In this document: one piece after another, positions 10,376 through 19,424 of the stretch
How positions within the stretch are numbered: the stretch's first letter is position 1
Layout of the letters: each line of letters starts with the position of its first letter
Assembly: GCF_000620105.1 (NCBI RefSeq)
Contig: NZ_JHVK01000003.1
Span: 1 to 64,000 of the forward strand
Direction: 5' to 3'
DNA length: 64,000 nucleotides
Origin: Microvirgula aerodenitrificans DSM 15089
GTDB lineage: Bacteria; Pseudomonadota; Gammaproteobacteria; Burkholderiales; Aquaspirillaceae
Position numbers and translations under genes: made by a program
Notes under the pieces: generated by a model
What the model was told of the DNA's origin: nothing
Databases searched by the model: none
Seen by the model: only the letters and a program-made list of their open reading frames with translations

Positions 10376-10376
10376 T
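10347..10376 (+). promoter_or_regulatory. tRNA promoter inside the hupB 3' end
   Basis: A perfect TATAAT (10371-10376) includes the hupB stop codon TAA. CTGGCA (10347-10352) lies 18 bases upstream, and a GC-rich discriminator (CCGCGCTC) follows, just before tRNA-Val at 10403. Confidence 0.6.
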
Positions 10377-10402
10377 CCGCGCTCGGTCTCCTAGCGAGAA
10401 TC

Positions 10403-10479
10403 GGGCGGTTAGTCTCAGTTGGTAGAGCACTGCCTTCACACGGCAGGGGTCACTGGTTCGAGTCCAGTACCGCCCACCA
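10403..10479 (+). tRNA. tRNA-Val(CAC)
   Basis: A 77-nt valine tRNA identical to the minus-strand gene at 77-153, with encoded CCA. It is followed after four bases by tRNA-Asp. Confidence 0.95.
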
Positions 10480-10483
10480 CAGC

Positions 10484-10560
10484 GGAGTGGTAGTTCAGTT
10501 GGTTAGAATACCGGCCTGTCACGCCGGGGGTCGCGGGTTCGAGTCCCGTCCACTCCGCCA
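10484..10560 (+). tRNA. tRNA-Asp(GTC)
   Basis: A 77-nt aspartate tRNA with fully paired acceptor stem GGAGTGG/CCACTCC, GTC anticodon and encoded CCA, identical to the copy at 266-342. A terminator follows directly. Confidence 0.95.
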
Positions 10561-10565
10561 GAATC

Positions 10566-10599
10566 CAAAAAGGTGAACGCGCTGCCGTTCACCTTTTTT
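10566..10599 (+). terminator. Terminator of the tRNA Val-Asp unit
   Basis: GGTGAACG (10572-10579) pairs with CGTTCACC (10586-10593) around a six-base loop, flanked by A and T runs, so it could work in both directions. Confidence 0.9.
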
Positions 10600-10681
10600 G
10601 TTGCTATCTTCCGCATCAAGCTGTCCGGGTCGGTTTTGCCGTCCGGCGGCGGCCGCGGTCAGACGGACCCATATCGCCCTC

Positions 10682-12505
10682 ATGTTTGATTTCGTCCAGA
10701 AAAACACGCTCCTCATCAAGGTCATTCTCGGTGCCGTGGCGCTGACTTTTGTCGGCTTCGGTGTCGGCAGCTACACCGCCTCGTCGGATGATCCCTATCT
10801 TGCCAAGGTCGCCGACCTGAAGATCTACAAGCAGGACGTGGATCGGGTGCTCAATGGCCAGCCGGCCGACAGCGCGGTGCGTCAGCAGGTGCTGGAAAGC
10901 CTGGTTCGCCAGAAGCTGCTGCTGGCCGATGCCGGTGCCGCCGGCCTGGTGGTCAGCGATGAAGCACTGCGTCGCGCGATCGCGGCCGTTCCGGCTTTTC
11001 AGGACAACGGCAAGTTCAGCCCGAGTCGCTACGAGGCATTCCTGAAAGCGCAGTACCTGACGCCGGTTGCATTCGAACAGCGCCTGCGCGACGAACTGCT
11101 GACCGAGAAACAGGTGTCTGCCTTTGTTGACGCGTCCTTTGTCACCCCGGGTGAAATCGAGCGCATGCATCGCCTGCTGGCCGAACAGCGCCAGGTCGAC
11201 GCGTTCACGCTGACGGCCGCTGACTTTGTCGCCGACGCCAGAGTCGACGACAGCGCGGTCAAGAAGTACTACGACGCCAATCTCGCCCGCTTCCGCCTGC
11301 CCGAGCAGGTGCGGCTGCAGTACGTGCTGCTGTCGCTGGACCAGGTCGCCCAGTCGGTGCAGGTCAGCGATGCGGACGCCGAACAGTATTTCAATGAACA
11401 CAAGGCCGACCTCGGCAAGGAAGAGCGCCAGCTGTCGCACATCCTGCTGACGGTGCCGTCCGGCGCCAGCGCCGCGGACAAGGCCAAGGTCAAGGCGGCG
11501 GCCGAAGCGATCGACAAGGAAGTGAAGGCCGATCCGGCCCGCTTTGCCGAGATCGCCAGGCAGCGTTCGCAGGACCCGGGTTCGGCTGCCAACGGCGGCG
11601 GGCTTGGCTGGGTGCCGCGCGGCATGATGGTCAAGCCGTTCGAGCAGGCTGCGTTCGCACTCAAGCAGGGCGAGATCAGCAATGTGGTCGAAAGCGAATT
11701 CGGCTACCACGTCATCAAGCTCGACGGTGTGCGCTCGACCGAGTTCGCGGCGGTCAAGCAGGACATCAAGCAGCGCATGGCCCGCCAGAAAGCCGGCGCG
11801 ACCTATCGCCAGCAACTGGAACGCCTGTCCGACGTCACCTATCAGCAAGCCGACAGCCTGAAGCCGGCTGCCGATGCCCTGAAGCTGAAGATCGAGGAAA
11901 GTGGCTGGCTGCTGCGCGGCAAGCCGGGCGAAGGCGTGCTGGCCAATCCGAAGCTGATCGACGCGGCCTTCAGCGATGACGTACTCAACGGCAAGCACAA
12001 CAGCGAAGTGGTCGATATCGGCAATGACAGCAGTGCCGTGGTACGCATTGCCGAACACAAGCCGGCCGTGCAGCAGCCGCTGGCCGAAGTGGCACCGATC
12101 ATCCGCCAGGAACTGAAGCTGAAGGCGGCCGAAACGATGGCGGTCAAGAAGGGCAAGGAAATGCTGACCGAACTGAAGGCTGGCAAGAGCGTCAGCGCGA
12201 ACTGGGGGCCGGGTCAACTGGTCAGCCGTCGCGCACCGGGTGCGCTCAGCCGCGATGCCGTTCGCGCCGTGTTCTCGGCCGATGCCGCCAGGCTGCCGGC
12301 CTATGCCGGTGCGGTGCAGGGCAACGGCTATGTGCTGTACCGGGTGGAACGGGTGATTCCGGCCGCACCGATCAACCCGACCGACCGCCAGTACCTGGCC
12401 GACCTGCTCGGCAAGATGCAGGCCAACGCGGACGCAACCAGCTATCTGAACAGCCTGCGCGAGCACTACAAGGTCATGATCCGGCAAATGCCGAACGCCG
12501 AGTAA
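10682..12505 (+). CDS. ppiD: Periplasmic folding chaperone PpiD (SurA_N/PpiC)
   Basis: Inner-membrane-anchored periplasmic chaperone acting near the Sec translocon. The 607-residue protein starts MFDFVQKNTLLIKVILG. It has a short cytoplasmic segment, one membrane anchor (about residues 11-35), a SurA-like N-terminal chaperone region, and a parvulin PpiC domain near residues 250-350 (HILLTVPSGASAADKAKV ... GGLGWVPRGMMVKPFEQAAF). An in-frame ATG at 10598 would start inside the tRNA terminator and is rejected. Its position after hupB matches the E. coli order. Confidence 0.93.
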   Translation: MFDFVQKNTLLIKVILGAVALTFVGFGVGSYTASSDDPYLAKVADLKIYKQDVDRVLNGQPADSAVRQQVLESLVRQKLLLADAGAAGLVVSDEALRRAIAAVPAFQDNGKFSPSRYEAFLKAQYLTPVAFEQRLRDELLTEKQVSAFVDASFVTPGEIERMHRLLAEQRQVDAFTLTAADFVADARVDDSAVKKYYDANLARFRLPEQVRLQYVLLSLDQVAQSVQVSDADAEQYFNEHKADLGKEERQLSHILLTVPSGASAADKAKVKAAAEAIDKEVKADPARFAEIARQRSQDPGSAANGGGLGWVPRGMMVKPFEQAAFALKQGEISNVVESEFGYHVIKLDGVRSTEFAAVKQDIKQRMARQKAGATYRQQLERLSDVTYQQADSLKPAADALKLKIEESGWLLRGKPGEGVLANPKLIDAAFSDDVLNGKHNSEVVDIGNDSSAVVRIAEHKPAVQQPLAEVAPIIRQELKLKAAETMAVKKGKEMLTELKAGKSVSANWGPGQLVSRRAPGALSRDAVRAVFSADAARLPAYAGAVQGNGYVLYRVERVIPAAPINPTDRQYLADLLGKMQANADATSYLNSLREHYKVMIRQMPNAE

Positions 12506-12530
12506 GCGCCTCTGGCCTGTCCGGAAGCAG

Positions 12531-12556
12531 AAACACCCCGCCCAGGCGGGGTGTTT
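12531..12556 (+). terminator. Hairpin terminator after ppiD
   Basis: AAACACCCCG (12531-12540) pairs with CGGGGTGTTT (12547-12556) around CCCAGG. The T-run beyond the stem is weak. It lies between convergent ppiD and the frameshifted quinone reductase and may serve both. Confidence 0.65.
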
Positions 12557-12568
12557 CCGTTTATGGGG

Positions 12569-13352
12569 CTAAGCCTGGTCCAGATGGATGGCGAAGCCGT
12601 GCCGGCCCGGCGCCAGTTCCGGGCGCAGGGTCAGGGCCGGGATGTCGTAGGCACCGCCATTCTGCCGGCGGAATGGCAGGGGAGCGGTCGTGGCGAGGGT
12701 ATCGAGGCGCTGCCCGAGGGCCGCGCAGGCGCGGGCGAACCCGTCCTGGTCGAGACGCCCGGTCCGGTAGATCACATGCGGCGGCAGAACATCAAAGCCC
12801 GGGTAGTACAGGATGCCGTGCTGGATGGGGAACAGGATGTCGTCGATCGGGCCGTTGATGCCGCGCGGGCTGTAATGCGATGCCCAGCCGCCGGCCGTGA
12901 CGACCAGCATGGCGCGTTTGCCTGCCATCGTGCCTTCACCAAAACGGTCGCCCCAGTGGTGGTCGGAATGCTCACCGACGCCGTAGGCGAAACCATGGGC
13001 GTAGACGCGATCCACCCAGCCTTTCAGGATGGCCGGCATCGAGTACCACCACAGCGGAAACTGCAGGATGACGGCGTCCGCCCAGCGCAGCTTGTCCTGT
13101 TCGCCGGCGATATCCGCCGTCTGCGTTCCGTTCGCGAACGCGCGGCCGCTGTCCAGCGACGGGTCGAAACGCGTGCCGGCCGGGGGGGGCGGTGCTGTCG
13201 TTCGCGTCGAGAACGGCTTTCCAGTTCATGGCGTACAGGTCCGACAGCTGGACGTGGTGGCCTGCGGCTTCAAGCCGCTTGATCGAAAAATCCCTGAGTG
13301 CGCCATTCAGCGATCCGGGTTCGGGGTGGGCATGGACGAGCAGTACATTCAT
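12569..13352 (-). pseudogene. Frameshifted NAD(P)H quinone reductase (flavodoxin-like)
   Basis: The minus strand encodes a flavodoxin-fold NAD(P)H dehydrogenase (quinone) family protein in two frames. The N-terminal part begins MNVLLVHAHPEPGSLN (from 13352) and reads to TAPP; the rest resumes in another frame as AGTRFDPSLDSGRAF and continues through VILQFPLWWYSMPAILKGWV to the stop at 12569. The switch falls at a run of eight G (13182-13189, plus strand), and removing one base restores about 260 residues. Homologues reduce quinones or other electrophiles with FMN or FAD. A LysR gene is divergent. It could be a slippage (phase-variable) locus, a fixed mutation or a sequencing error. Confidence 0.85.
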
Positions 13353-13400
13353 GGTCGGGGCTCCATCAGCAAGAGGGGCTCACGATAGGGGGTGCATCAG

Positions 13401-13431
13401 GTATATTGGAAATGAATTTCTGATATTCCGG
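13401..13431. promoter_or_regulatory. Candidate LysR operator
   Basis: Between the divergent quinone reductase and LysR genes is an AT-rich stretch with the inverted arms GAAAT (13409-13413) and ATTTC (13416-13420), resembling a T-N11-A LysR box. It lies 20 bases before the LysR start. Confidence 0.4.
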
Positions 13432-13439
13432 GTATTGCA

Positions 13440-14336
13440 ATGAACAATGTCTTGCGCCGGCTGGACCTGAACCTGCTGGTGACGCTCGATGCGCTGCTGG
13501 TCGAGCACAACGTGACGCGCGCCGCCGAGCGGCTGCATCTGTCCCAGCCCACGGTCAGTATCCAGCTGGGCAAGCTGAGGGAAGCGCTCGGCGATCCGCT
13601 GCTGCTGCCGGGCCCCCGGGGCATGCGTCCGACCGCGCGTGCCGAGGCGTTGCGCGACCCGCTGCGGCAGGCGCTGGATGCCCTGGCGCAGGCGGTGTCG
13701 GCACCTGCGGTGTTCGATCCTGCACGGGCCAGCCAGACCTGGCGCGTCGCCTCGTTCGACTACGGCGAGTCAACCATTCTGCTGCCGGCGCTGGCCGGTT
13801 TGCGTGCCGCCGCGCCCGGTACCCGGCTGGCGGTTCTTGAGGTCGCGCCCGCCGACATGGGCCGGCAGCTTGAACAGGGCGGGATAGATCTGGCATTTCA
13901 TGTCGGGGACGAGGCGCCCGGGGGGTTGCGCCGGCGGCTCATGTTTGCCGAGCAGTACGTGCTGGTCGGCCGGGCCGGCCATCCGGGTCTGAGCCGGCGT
14001 CCGACCCTCGCCGAATTCAGCCGGTTCGAGCATGCGATCGTCTCGCCGGATGGTGGCGGATTTCGCGGCGTGACTGACTCTGCGTTGTTGGAACGGGGGC
14101 TGAGCCGACGGGTCGTGCTCTCCGTCCCGCATTTCCTGTTTCTGAAATCAGTGCTGGCCAGTACCGATCTGGTGGCCATGCTGCCGTCGCGGCTGGTGCA
14201 GGACGATCCCCGGCTGCAGCAGGTCGAGCCGCCCGTGGCCGTGCCCGGCTTCGAGATGCACATGCTGTGGCACGAGCGCTCGCACCGTGATCCCGCGCAT
14301 CAGTGGCTGCGCGAGCACATCGCGGCGTCGGTGTGA
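13440..14336 (+). CDS. LysR-family transcriptional regulator
   Basis: A 298-residue LysR regulator. The N-terminal winged helix-turn-helix is clear (residues 4-63, VTRAAERLHLSQPTVSIQLGKLREALGDPLL) and is followed by a periplasmic-binding-like effector domain. The N-terminus DLNLLVTLDALLVEHNVTRAA resembles the NodD/NahR/LinR branch. It is divergent from the quinone reductase and probably controls it in response to an aromatic or electrophilic compound; this is inferred from position. A 12-bp hairpin separates it from fbp. Confidence 0.9.
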   Translation: MNNVLRRLDLNLLVTLDALLVEHNVTRAAERLHLSQPTVSIQLGKLREALGDPLLLPGPRGMRPTARAEALRDPLRQALDALAQAVSAPAVFDPARASQTWRVASFDYGESTILLPALAGLRAAAPGTRLAVLEVAPADMGRQLEQGGIDLAFHVGDEAPGGLRRRLMFAEQYVLVGRAGHPGLSRRPTLAEFSRFEHAIVSPDGGGFRGVTDSALLERGLSRRVVLSVPHFLFLKSVLASTDLVAMLPSRLVQDDPRLQQVEPPVAVPGFEMHMLWHERSHRDPAHQWLREHIAASV

Positions 14337-14344
14337 GCGCGCGA

Positions 14345-14374
14345 CGGGCTGCCGGACCGGAATCCGGCAGCCCG
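14345..14374. terminator. Shared hairpin between lysR and fbp
   Basis: A perfect 12-bp stem, CGGGCTGCCGGA (14345-14356) with TCCGGCAGCCCG (14363-14374), and a six-base loop lie between convergent genes. It lacks a T-run on either side. Confidence 0.6.
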
Positions 14375-14382
14375 CATCCCGC

Positions 14383-15384
14383 TCAGTTTGCGTGCAGGGC
14401 GGTCACGAGGTCGACTTCTTCCTTTGCGCCAAGGAAGACGGCGACGCGCTGGTGCAGGCCTTCCGGCTGCAGGTCGAGAATGCGGCCGTGGCCATTGCTG
14501 GCGGCACCGCCGGCCTGCTCGATGATGAACGACATCGGGTTGGCTTCGTACATCAGGCGCAGCTTGCCGGGCCTGGACGGGTCACGGCTGTCCTTCGGGT
14601 ACATGAACACGCCGCCACGGCACAGGATGCGATGCACCTCGGCCACCATCGACGCCACCCAGCGCATATTGAAGTCCTTGCCGCGCGGACCGGTTTTGCC
14701 GGCGAGCAGTTCGCCGACATAGCGCTGGACCGGGGCTTCCCAGTGGCGCTGGTTCGACATGTTGATGGCGAATTCCTTGGCGGTTTCCGGCACGCGCATC
14801 AGCGGGTGGGTCAGCACGAACTGGCCGGTACCGTGATCGAGGGTGAAGCCGTTGACGCCATGGCCGCTGGTCAGCACCAGCATGGTCTGCGGGCCATACA
14901 GCACATAGCCGGCCGCGGCCTGGGTGGTGCCGCGCTGGAGGAAGTCGGCGACTTCGATGCCGGTCTTGCCTTCCGGGGCGCGCAGCACCGAGAAGATGGT
15001 GCCGACGGAAATGTTGACGTCGATATTCGACGAGCCGTCGAGCGGATCGAACAGCAGCAGATACGGGCCTTGCGGGTAGGTGGCCGGGATCGGATACGGA
15101 TCGTCCATTTCTTCCGAGGCCATGGCCGCCAGCTGACCGGTCCATTCATTGGCTTCGAGCAGCATGTCGTTGGCGATGACGTCCAGTTTCTTCTGGTCCT
15201 CGCCCTGCACATTGCCGGTGCCGGCTTCGCCGAGCACGCCGGCCAGCGCGCCGCGATTGACGGCGTCGCCAATGGCGACGCAGGTGTTGGCTACAGTAAG
15301 AATGAGTTCGCGCAGCGTGGCGTCGGCCAGTTGGCCCTGACGTTCGGCGTCGAGCAGGAAGCGGGAAAGCGTGATGCGGTTCAT
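14383..15384 (-). CDS. fbp: Fructose-1,6-bisphosphatase class I
   Basis: Hydrolyses fructose-1,6-bisphosphate to fructose-6-phosphate in gluconeogenesis. The 333-residue product (start [10 protein letters not shown]) is standard length. The metal-binding signature [13 protein letters not shown] and ASEEMDDP are both visible, as is the C-terminal [21 protein letters not shown] chose 15384 over a far-upstream start at 15609 because homologues begin here. It is a single gene on the minus strand. Confidence 0.96.
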   Translation of the reverse strand: MNRITLSRFLLDAERQGQLADATLRELILTVANTCVAIGDAVNRGALAGVLGEAGTGNVQGEDQKKLDVIANDMLLEANEWTGQLAAMASEEMDDPYPIPATYPQGPYLLLFDPLDGSSNIDVNISVGTIFSVLRAPEGKTGIEVADFLQRGTTQAAAGYVLYGPQTMLVLTSGHGVNGFTLDHGTGQFVLTHPLMRVPETAKEFAINMSNQRHWEAPVQRYVGELLAGKTGPRGKDFNMRWVASMVAEVHRILCRGGVFMYPKDSRDPSRPGKLRLMYEANPMSFIIEQAGGAASNGHGRILDLQPEGLHQRVAVFLGAKEEVDLVTALHAN

Positions 15385-15580
15385 GGCGGTCCTGAATGGG
15401 AAGCGGGCGCGAACGGCGGAGGCCGGCGCGCGACAATCCCTTATTTTGCCAGACTGACGACCCGGCTGGTATGCGACATGCCACATGTCCGGACGCACAA
15501 ACGCCAACCTGGGCGGTTGGCGTGTTGTCGTTGGGGGGAAACGGGGAGTCAGGCAGGCATTGCCGTCCCCGTCCGGGTTA

Positions 15581-15736
15581 TCAGCGTTCGCTGTGGCGCT
15601 GGCTGGCAACCGGAAGCGGTGCCCGGCGGTTCGCGGTGATCGCGATCACGCAGCACTGGATTTCCCGATAACTGGATTGGCGGGGGCGGTGATGGATCGT
15701 TGCATACAGGTCCAGCAATTTCATCGCATTGTTCAT
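15581..15736 (-). CDS. Possible small protein, 51 residues
   Basis: I do not recognise this product. From the ATG at 15736 it begins [18 protein letters not shown] and is basic with two cysteines. The support is a well-placed GGAG (15743-15746) six bases before the start, and an upstream region with a palindrome and possible promoter. It has no conserved context and could be non-coding. Confidence 0.3.
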   Translation of the reverse strand: MNNAMKLLDLYATIHHRPRQSSYREIQCCVIAITANRRAPLPVASQRHSER

Positions 15737-15892
15737 TTTAGTCTCCAACCAACCGCACATTCGGGGGATGCCCGATGGCGTTCTTGTCAAAGAGCCTGCG
15801 TTGACACCCCGGCAGTGTGTCCCGGGGCTAAACCGATTGTTGTTACAGGCCCATACCGTTTTCGGCTTGCAGATAAGACTAGACTATGCTTG

Positions 15893-15918
15893 CGGTAAAT
15901 GACAAGCCATTTACCGCA
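15893..15918. promoter_or_regulatory. Perfect 10-bp inverted repeat, candidate operator
   Basis: GCGGTAAATG (15893-15902) and CATTTACCGC (15909-15918) surround ACAAGC. On the minus strand the loop provides TTGTCA as a possible -35. There is no T-run, so an operator is more likely than a terminator. It lies between the aminotransferase stop and the small open frame. Confidence 0.5.
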
Positions 15919-15940
15919 TTGTGAACCTGCGATGACTGGC

Positions 15941-17104
15941 TCAGTTCCGGCGGTCGACAAAACCGGCGATGCGCCGTCCCGCTTCCGCGAGCCGTTCGCT
16001 GTCGCAGGTGTAGGCAAGGCGGACATAGCGCTCGGCATCGTGCAGCGAGAAATCCCGCCCCGGCGCAACGGCGACATGGGCCTGTTCCAGCAGGTCGCGG
16101 GCGAAGGCAAAGCTGTCGTCGGTCAGTGCCGAGACATCGGCATACAGGTAGAACGCGCCCTCCGGTATGGCCGGGAAACGAAAGCCCAGCGGCGTCAATG
16201 TGGCCAGCAGGGCGTCGCGCCGGCGGGCGAACTCGCTGCGGCGGACCTCCAGACCGGCGACGGTTTCCGGGGCGAACGCGGCCAGTGCGGCATGTTGCGA
16301 CAGCGTCGGCGCGGCCAGGAACAGGTTCTGCATCAGCCGTTCCGTCGCGGCAATATAGGCATCCGGCACCACCAGCCAGCCGAGACGCCAGCCGGTCATC
16401 TGGAAGTACTTGGAGAAACTGTTGATGACAAAAATGTCGTCGGACTGGGCCAGCGCGGTCGGGGCGTCGCAGCCATAGGTCAGGCCGTGGTAGATCTCGT
16501 CAACAATCAGCGTGCCGGCGCGCGCGGCGACGGCGCGATGCAGGTCGGCCAGCGCGTCCGGCGTGATCAGGGTGCCGGTCGGATTGGCCGGGCTGGCGAT
16601 CATGGCCGCGACGCTGTCTTCGCGCCAGTGCGCGTCGATGTCGGCGGCGCTCAGTTGATAGCGGCTGGCGGCATCGACCGGCACGCTGACCGGCTCGGCA
16701 TCAAGCAGGCTGACCAGGTGGCGATTGCACGGATAGGTCGGGTCGGGCAGCAGCACCGAACGGCCCGGCTCGGCCAGCAGCGCCAGCGCAATCAGCAGGG
16801 CGCCGGAAGCGCCCGGCGTCACGCAGATGCGGGCCGGGTCGACCTCGTGCCGGTAGCGGTCGCGGTACCAGCCGGCAATCGCTTCCCGCAGCGCCGGCAG
16901 GCCCATTGCCGCGGTATAGAACGTCTCGCCGCGACTCAGCGCCGACTGCGCGGCGGCAACGATGGGCGCCGGGGTCGGGAAGTCCGGTTCGCCGATTTCA
17001 AGGTGAATGACATCGTGGCCGTCCTGTTCCAGGCGCTTGGCGCGCTCAAGGATGGACATGACATGAAACGGCTGGATCTGCGCCAGTCGGGCAGCGAGTT
17101 GCAT
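15941..17104 (-). CDS. PLP-dependent aminotransferase, class I
   Basis: A 387-residue fold-type I aminotransferase. Visible features are the N-terminal IEIGEPDF-type motif (HLEIGEPDFPTP, about residues 34-45), ANPTGTL, DEIYHGLTYG, and the PLP lysine in NSFSKYFQMTGWRLG. It is related to aspartate/alanine transaminases; the amino donor cannot be fixed from sequence. The start at 17104 (MQLAARLAQIQPFH) lies 41 bases after the CHMI-like gene, so the two are likely cotranscribed. Confidence 0.88.
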   Translation of the reverse strand: MQLAARLAQIQPFHVMSILERAKRLEQDGHDVIHLEIGEPDFPTPAPIVAAAQSALSRGETFYTAAMGLPALREAIAGWYRDRYRHEVDPARICVTPGASGALLIALALLAEPGRSVLLPDPTYPCNRHLVSLLDAEPVSVPVDAASRYQLSAADIDAHWREDSVAAMIASPANPTGTLITPDALADLHRAVAARAGTLIVDEIYHGLTYGCDAPTALAQSDDIFVINSFSKYFQMTGWRLGWLVVPDAYIAATERLMQNLFLAAPTLSQHAALAAFAPETVAGLEVRRSEFARRRDALLATLTPLGFRFPAIPEGAFYLYADVSALTDDSFAFARDLLEQAHVAVAPGRDFSLHDAERYVRLAYTCDSERLAEAGRRIAGFVDRRN

Positions 17105-17145
17105 GAGGGAACCTGTTTCGATACGGAAGAGTGGGGGGGAGGGGC

Positions 17146-17502
17146 TCAGGCCAGCGGGCCGGTCACGGCCTTGGCGTACAGTGCCCGTTCCATTTCGCGG
17201 GCATCGACCGTCATTTGCAGGGCACGTCCGGCGCGATTGGCAAGCCGCTGCGTCAGCGTGTCGAGCAACATGGCGGTCAGGGCCCGGCGCTCGTCGGCGC
17301 TGCGTCCGGACAGCAGGAACAGCGTGACATGGACGAAGTCGATGTCGGCGTCCTCCCCGATGCAGACCACGTCGGCACGGTAGGCGCGGCTCTTGATGTC
17401 GTCGGCGGAGAAATGACCGCTGGCGATCAGCGTGCGGTTCAGTTCCAGCAGCAGCGAGCGGGCGTCGAGGTCGAGATTGTGTTCCAGTGTCAGGTGAGGC
17501 AT
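17146..17502 (-). CDS. 5-carboxymethyl-2-hydroxymuconate isomerase family protein
   Basis: A 118-residue protein starting MPHLTLEHN, with Pro2 as the predicted catalytic base after removal of Met. This matches the CHMI (HpaF) family of the tautomerase superfamily, which isomerises CHM in homoprotocatechuate breakdown. No other hpa genes are nearby; the downstream partner is an aminotransferase. The true substrate is therefore open. Confidence 0.8.
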   Translation of the reverse strand: MPHLTLEHNLDLDARSLLLELNRTLIASGHFSADDIKSRAYRADVVCIGEDADIDFVHVTLFLLSGRSADERRALTAMLLDTLTQRLANRAGRALQMTVDAREMERALYAKAVTGPLA

Positions 17503-17571
17503 GGGGAGCGGTTTCCGGTAAGGGGCAGGGCACGACAGGGCGTCGGTTGACAGGGCATTATGCCAGCCTGA

Positions 17572-17592
17572 CCGGGGCGGTTGCCGCCCCGG
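17572..17592. repeat. GC hairpin in divergent promoter region
   Basis: CCGGGGCGG (17572-17580) and CCGCCCCGG (17584-17592) surround TTG, between the divergent CHMI and mobB genes. A terminator or attenuator-like hairpin is unusual there; its role is unknown. Confidence 0.45.
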
Positions 17593-17704
17593 GGGGAATC
17601 GTCCAGAATTTCAGACCATAGTCATTTACTTTTGGCGGCTGCCCAGCCGCTATTGAATTTTTGCCAGCCCCGGCCCCGCCGGGTACGCTGTCCTGGAGGC
17701 GCCG

Positions 17705-18202
17705 TTGCAGGTCCTTGGATTCGCCGGATATTCCGGCAGTGGCAAAACCACTTTGCTGGAGAAAGTCGTCGCCAGACTGACGGCGGCCGGTGTGCGGGTG
17801 GCAGTGATCAAGCACACCCATCACGATGCCGATTTCGATACCCCCGGTCGCGACAGCTGGCGACACCGGCAGGCCGGCGCCGCACAGGTCATGCTGGTGA
17901 CACCGGCCCGACGCATGCTGATCGAGACCGTGCCCGATGCCAACGACATGGCACTGGACGAGCATGTGCGCCGACTGGCGCCGTGTGATCTGGTGCTGGT
18001 CGAAGGCTTCAAGAACGAAGCGATCGACAAGCTCGAGGTCGTCGACAGCACGGCCGGCCGGCCGCGACTGGCACCTGCCGATCCGCGCGTGCGGGCGGTC
18101 GTGACCGACCTGCCGACCGCCATTGGCGATGCGCTGCCCGTGTTTCATCGCGACGACGTCGAGGGTGTCGTCGCCTTCATTACAGAAAGGTATTTGCCGT
18201 GA
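17705..18202 (+). CDS. mobB: Molybdopterin-guanine dinucleotide biosynthesis adapter MobB
   Basis: GTP-binding partner of MobA in converting molybdenum cofactor to the bis-MGD form. The 165-residue product has Walker [10 protein letters not shown] near the start, [20 protein letters not shown], and LVEGFKNE. It starts at TTG five bases after GGAGG; no ATG fits. Its stop overlaps the moeA start by four bases. mobA is not in the window. Confidence 0.93.
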   Translation: MQVLGFAGYSGSGKTTLLEKVVARLTAAGVRVAVIKHTHHDADFDTPGRDSWRHRQAGAAQVMLVTPARRMLIETVPDANDMALDEHVRRLAPCDLVLVEGFKNEAIDKLEVVDSTAGRPRLAPADPRVRAVVTDLPTAIGDALPVFHRDDVEGVVAFITERYLP

Positions 18203-19422
18203 CCGCTGCTTCCACCATGCTCGACTTCGAGGCCGCCGCCGACTGGCTGCTGTCCCGTGCGCGTCCGCTCGAAGACACCGAGACCGTGCCGCTGATCCGC
18301 GCCCGCAACCGGGTACTGGCGCACGAGGTGGTGTCCGGCATCGACGTGCCGCCACACGACAACAGTGCCATGGACGGCTATGCGCTGCGCGTGGCCGACT
18401 GGCGTGACGGCGTCACGTTCGAAGTCAGCCAGCGCGTGCCGGCCGGCAGCCAGCCAGGACCGCTAAAGGCTGGCACCCTGGCGCGCATCTTTACCGGCGC
18501 CCCGATTCCCGCCGGCGCCGACGCGGTGGTCATGCAGGAAGACAGCGAGCTCGACGGCGACCGGGTCCGCATCCTGCATGCACCGGGCATCGGACAGAAC
18601 ATCCGCCGCGCCGGCGAGGACATCGGCCATGGCCAGGTGATTGTCGCTGCCGGCAAACGGCTGACGCCGGCCGATATCGGCCTGATCGCGTCGGTCGGCG
18701 TACCGGATGTCGACGTGTTCCGGCCGTTGCGCGTCGCGGTGTTCTTTACCGGTGACGAACTGACCGAGCCGGGCGAACGCCTGCAGCCCGGCCGCATCTA
18801 CAACTCCAATCGCTACTGGCTGCGCGGTCTGCTGGCGCAGATCGGCTGCGAGATCCGCGATCTCGGCATCATTCCGGACAGCCTGGCGGCGACCCGGCTG
18901 GCGCTGAGCGATGCGGCGGCCAGTGCCGATGTGGTGGTGACCTGCGGCGGCGTGTCGGTGGGCGAAGAAGATCATGTCAAGACCGCCGTCGAGCGCGAGG
19001 GCGAGCTGCATCTGTGGAAGATCGCCATCAAGCCCGGCAAGCCGCTGGCCTATGGCCGCATTGGTGCCGCCGACTTTATCGGCCTGCCGGGAAACCCGGT
19101 GTCCGGCTACGTGACCCTGCTGACGCTGATCGTGCCCTTCCTGCGCCAGCGCATGGGACGCACCGCCGTGCGCCTGCCACTGCCGCTGCGCCTGCCGGCA
19201 GCCTTCGACTGGACGCGGGCGGATGCGCGCCGGACCGAATTCCTGCGCGCCCGGCTGGTCGGGCAGGACGATGGCGGCCTGGCCGTCGAACGTTACCCGC
19301 ACCAGGGCTCGGGCGTGCTGACCTCGTGCGCGTGGGCGGACGGGCTGGTGCGGCTGGCGCCGGGCCGGACGGTCAAACCCGGTGATCTGGTTGATTTTCT
19401 GCCGATGTCGGCGCTGGTCTGA
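18199..19422 (+). CDS. moeA: Molybdopterin molybdenumtransferase MoeA
   Basis: Inserts molybdate into adenylated molybdopterin. The 407-residue protein shows the MoeA N-terminal segment [16 protein letters not shown], the central MoCF-binding fold with [24 protein letters not shown] and GLPGNPVS, and the C-terminal beta domain. It starts at GTG in the overlap GTGA with mobB, indicating translational coupling. The next gene follows after two bases. Confidence 0.96.
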   Translation: MTAASTMLDFEAAADWLLSRARPLEDTETVPLIRARNRVLAHEVVSGIDVPPHDNSAMDGYALRVADWRDGVTFEVSQRVPAGSQPGPLKAGTLARIFTGAPIPAGADAVVMQEDSELDGDRVRILHAPGIGQNIRRAGEDIGHGQVIVAAGKRLTPADIGLIASVGVPDVDVFRPLRVAVFFTGDELTEPGERLQPGRIYNSNRYWLRGLLAQIGCEIRDLGIIPDSLAATRLALSDAAASADVVVTCGGVSVGEEDHVKTAVEREGELHLWKIAIKPGKPLAYGRIGAADFIGLPGNPVSGYVTLLTLIVPFLRQRMGRTAVRLPLPLRLPAAFDWTRADARRTEFLRARLVGQDDGGLAVERYPHQGSGVLTSCAWADGLVRLAPGRTVKPGDLVDFLPMSALV

Positions 19423-19424
19423 GC

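Larger units (their letters stand above)
15385..15940. other. Intergenic region between fbp and aminotransferase
   Basis: About 550 bases hold one small open frame with a good ribosome site and a perfect 10-bp palindrome, both listed separately. The larger plus-strand frames here have no ribosome site or recognisable product and are not supported. Confidence 0.5.
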
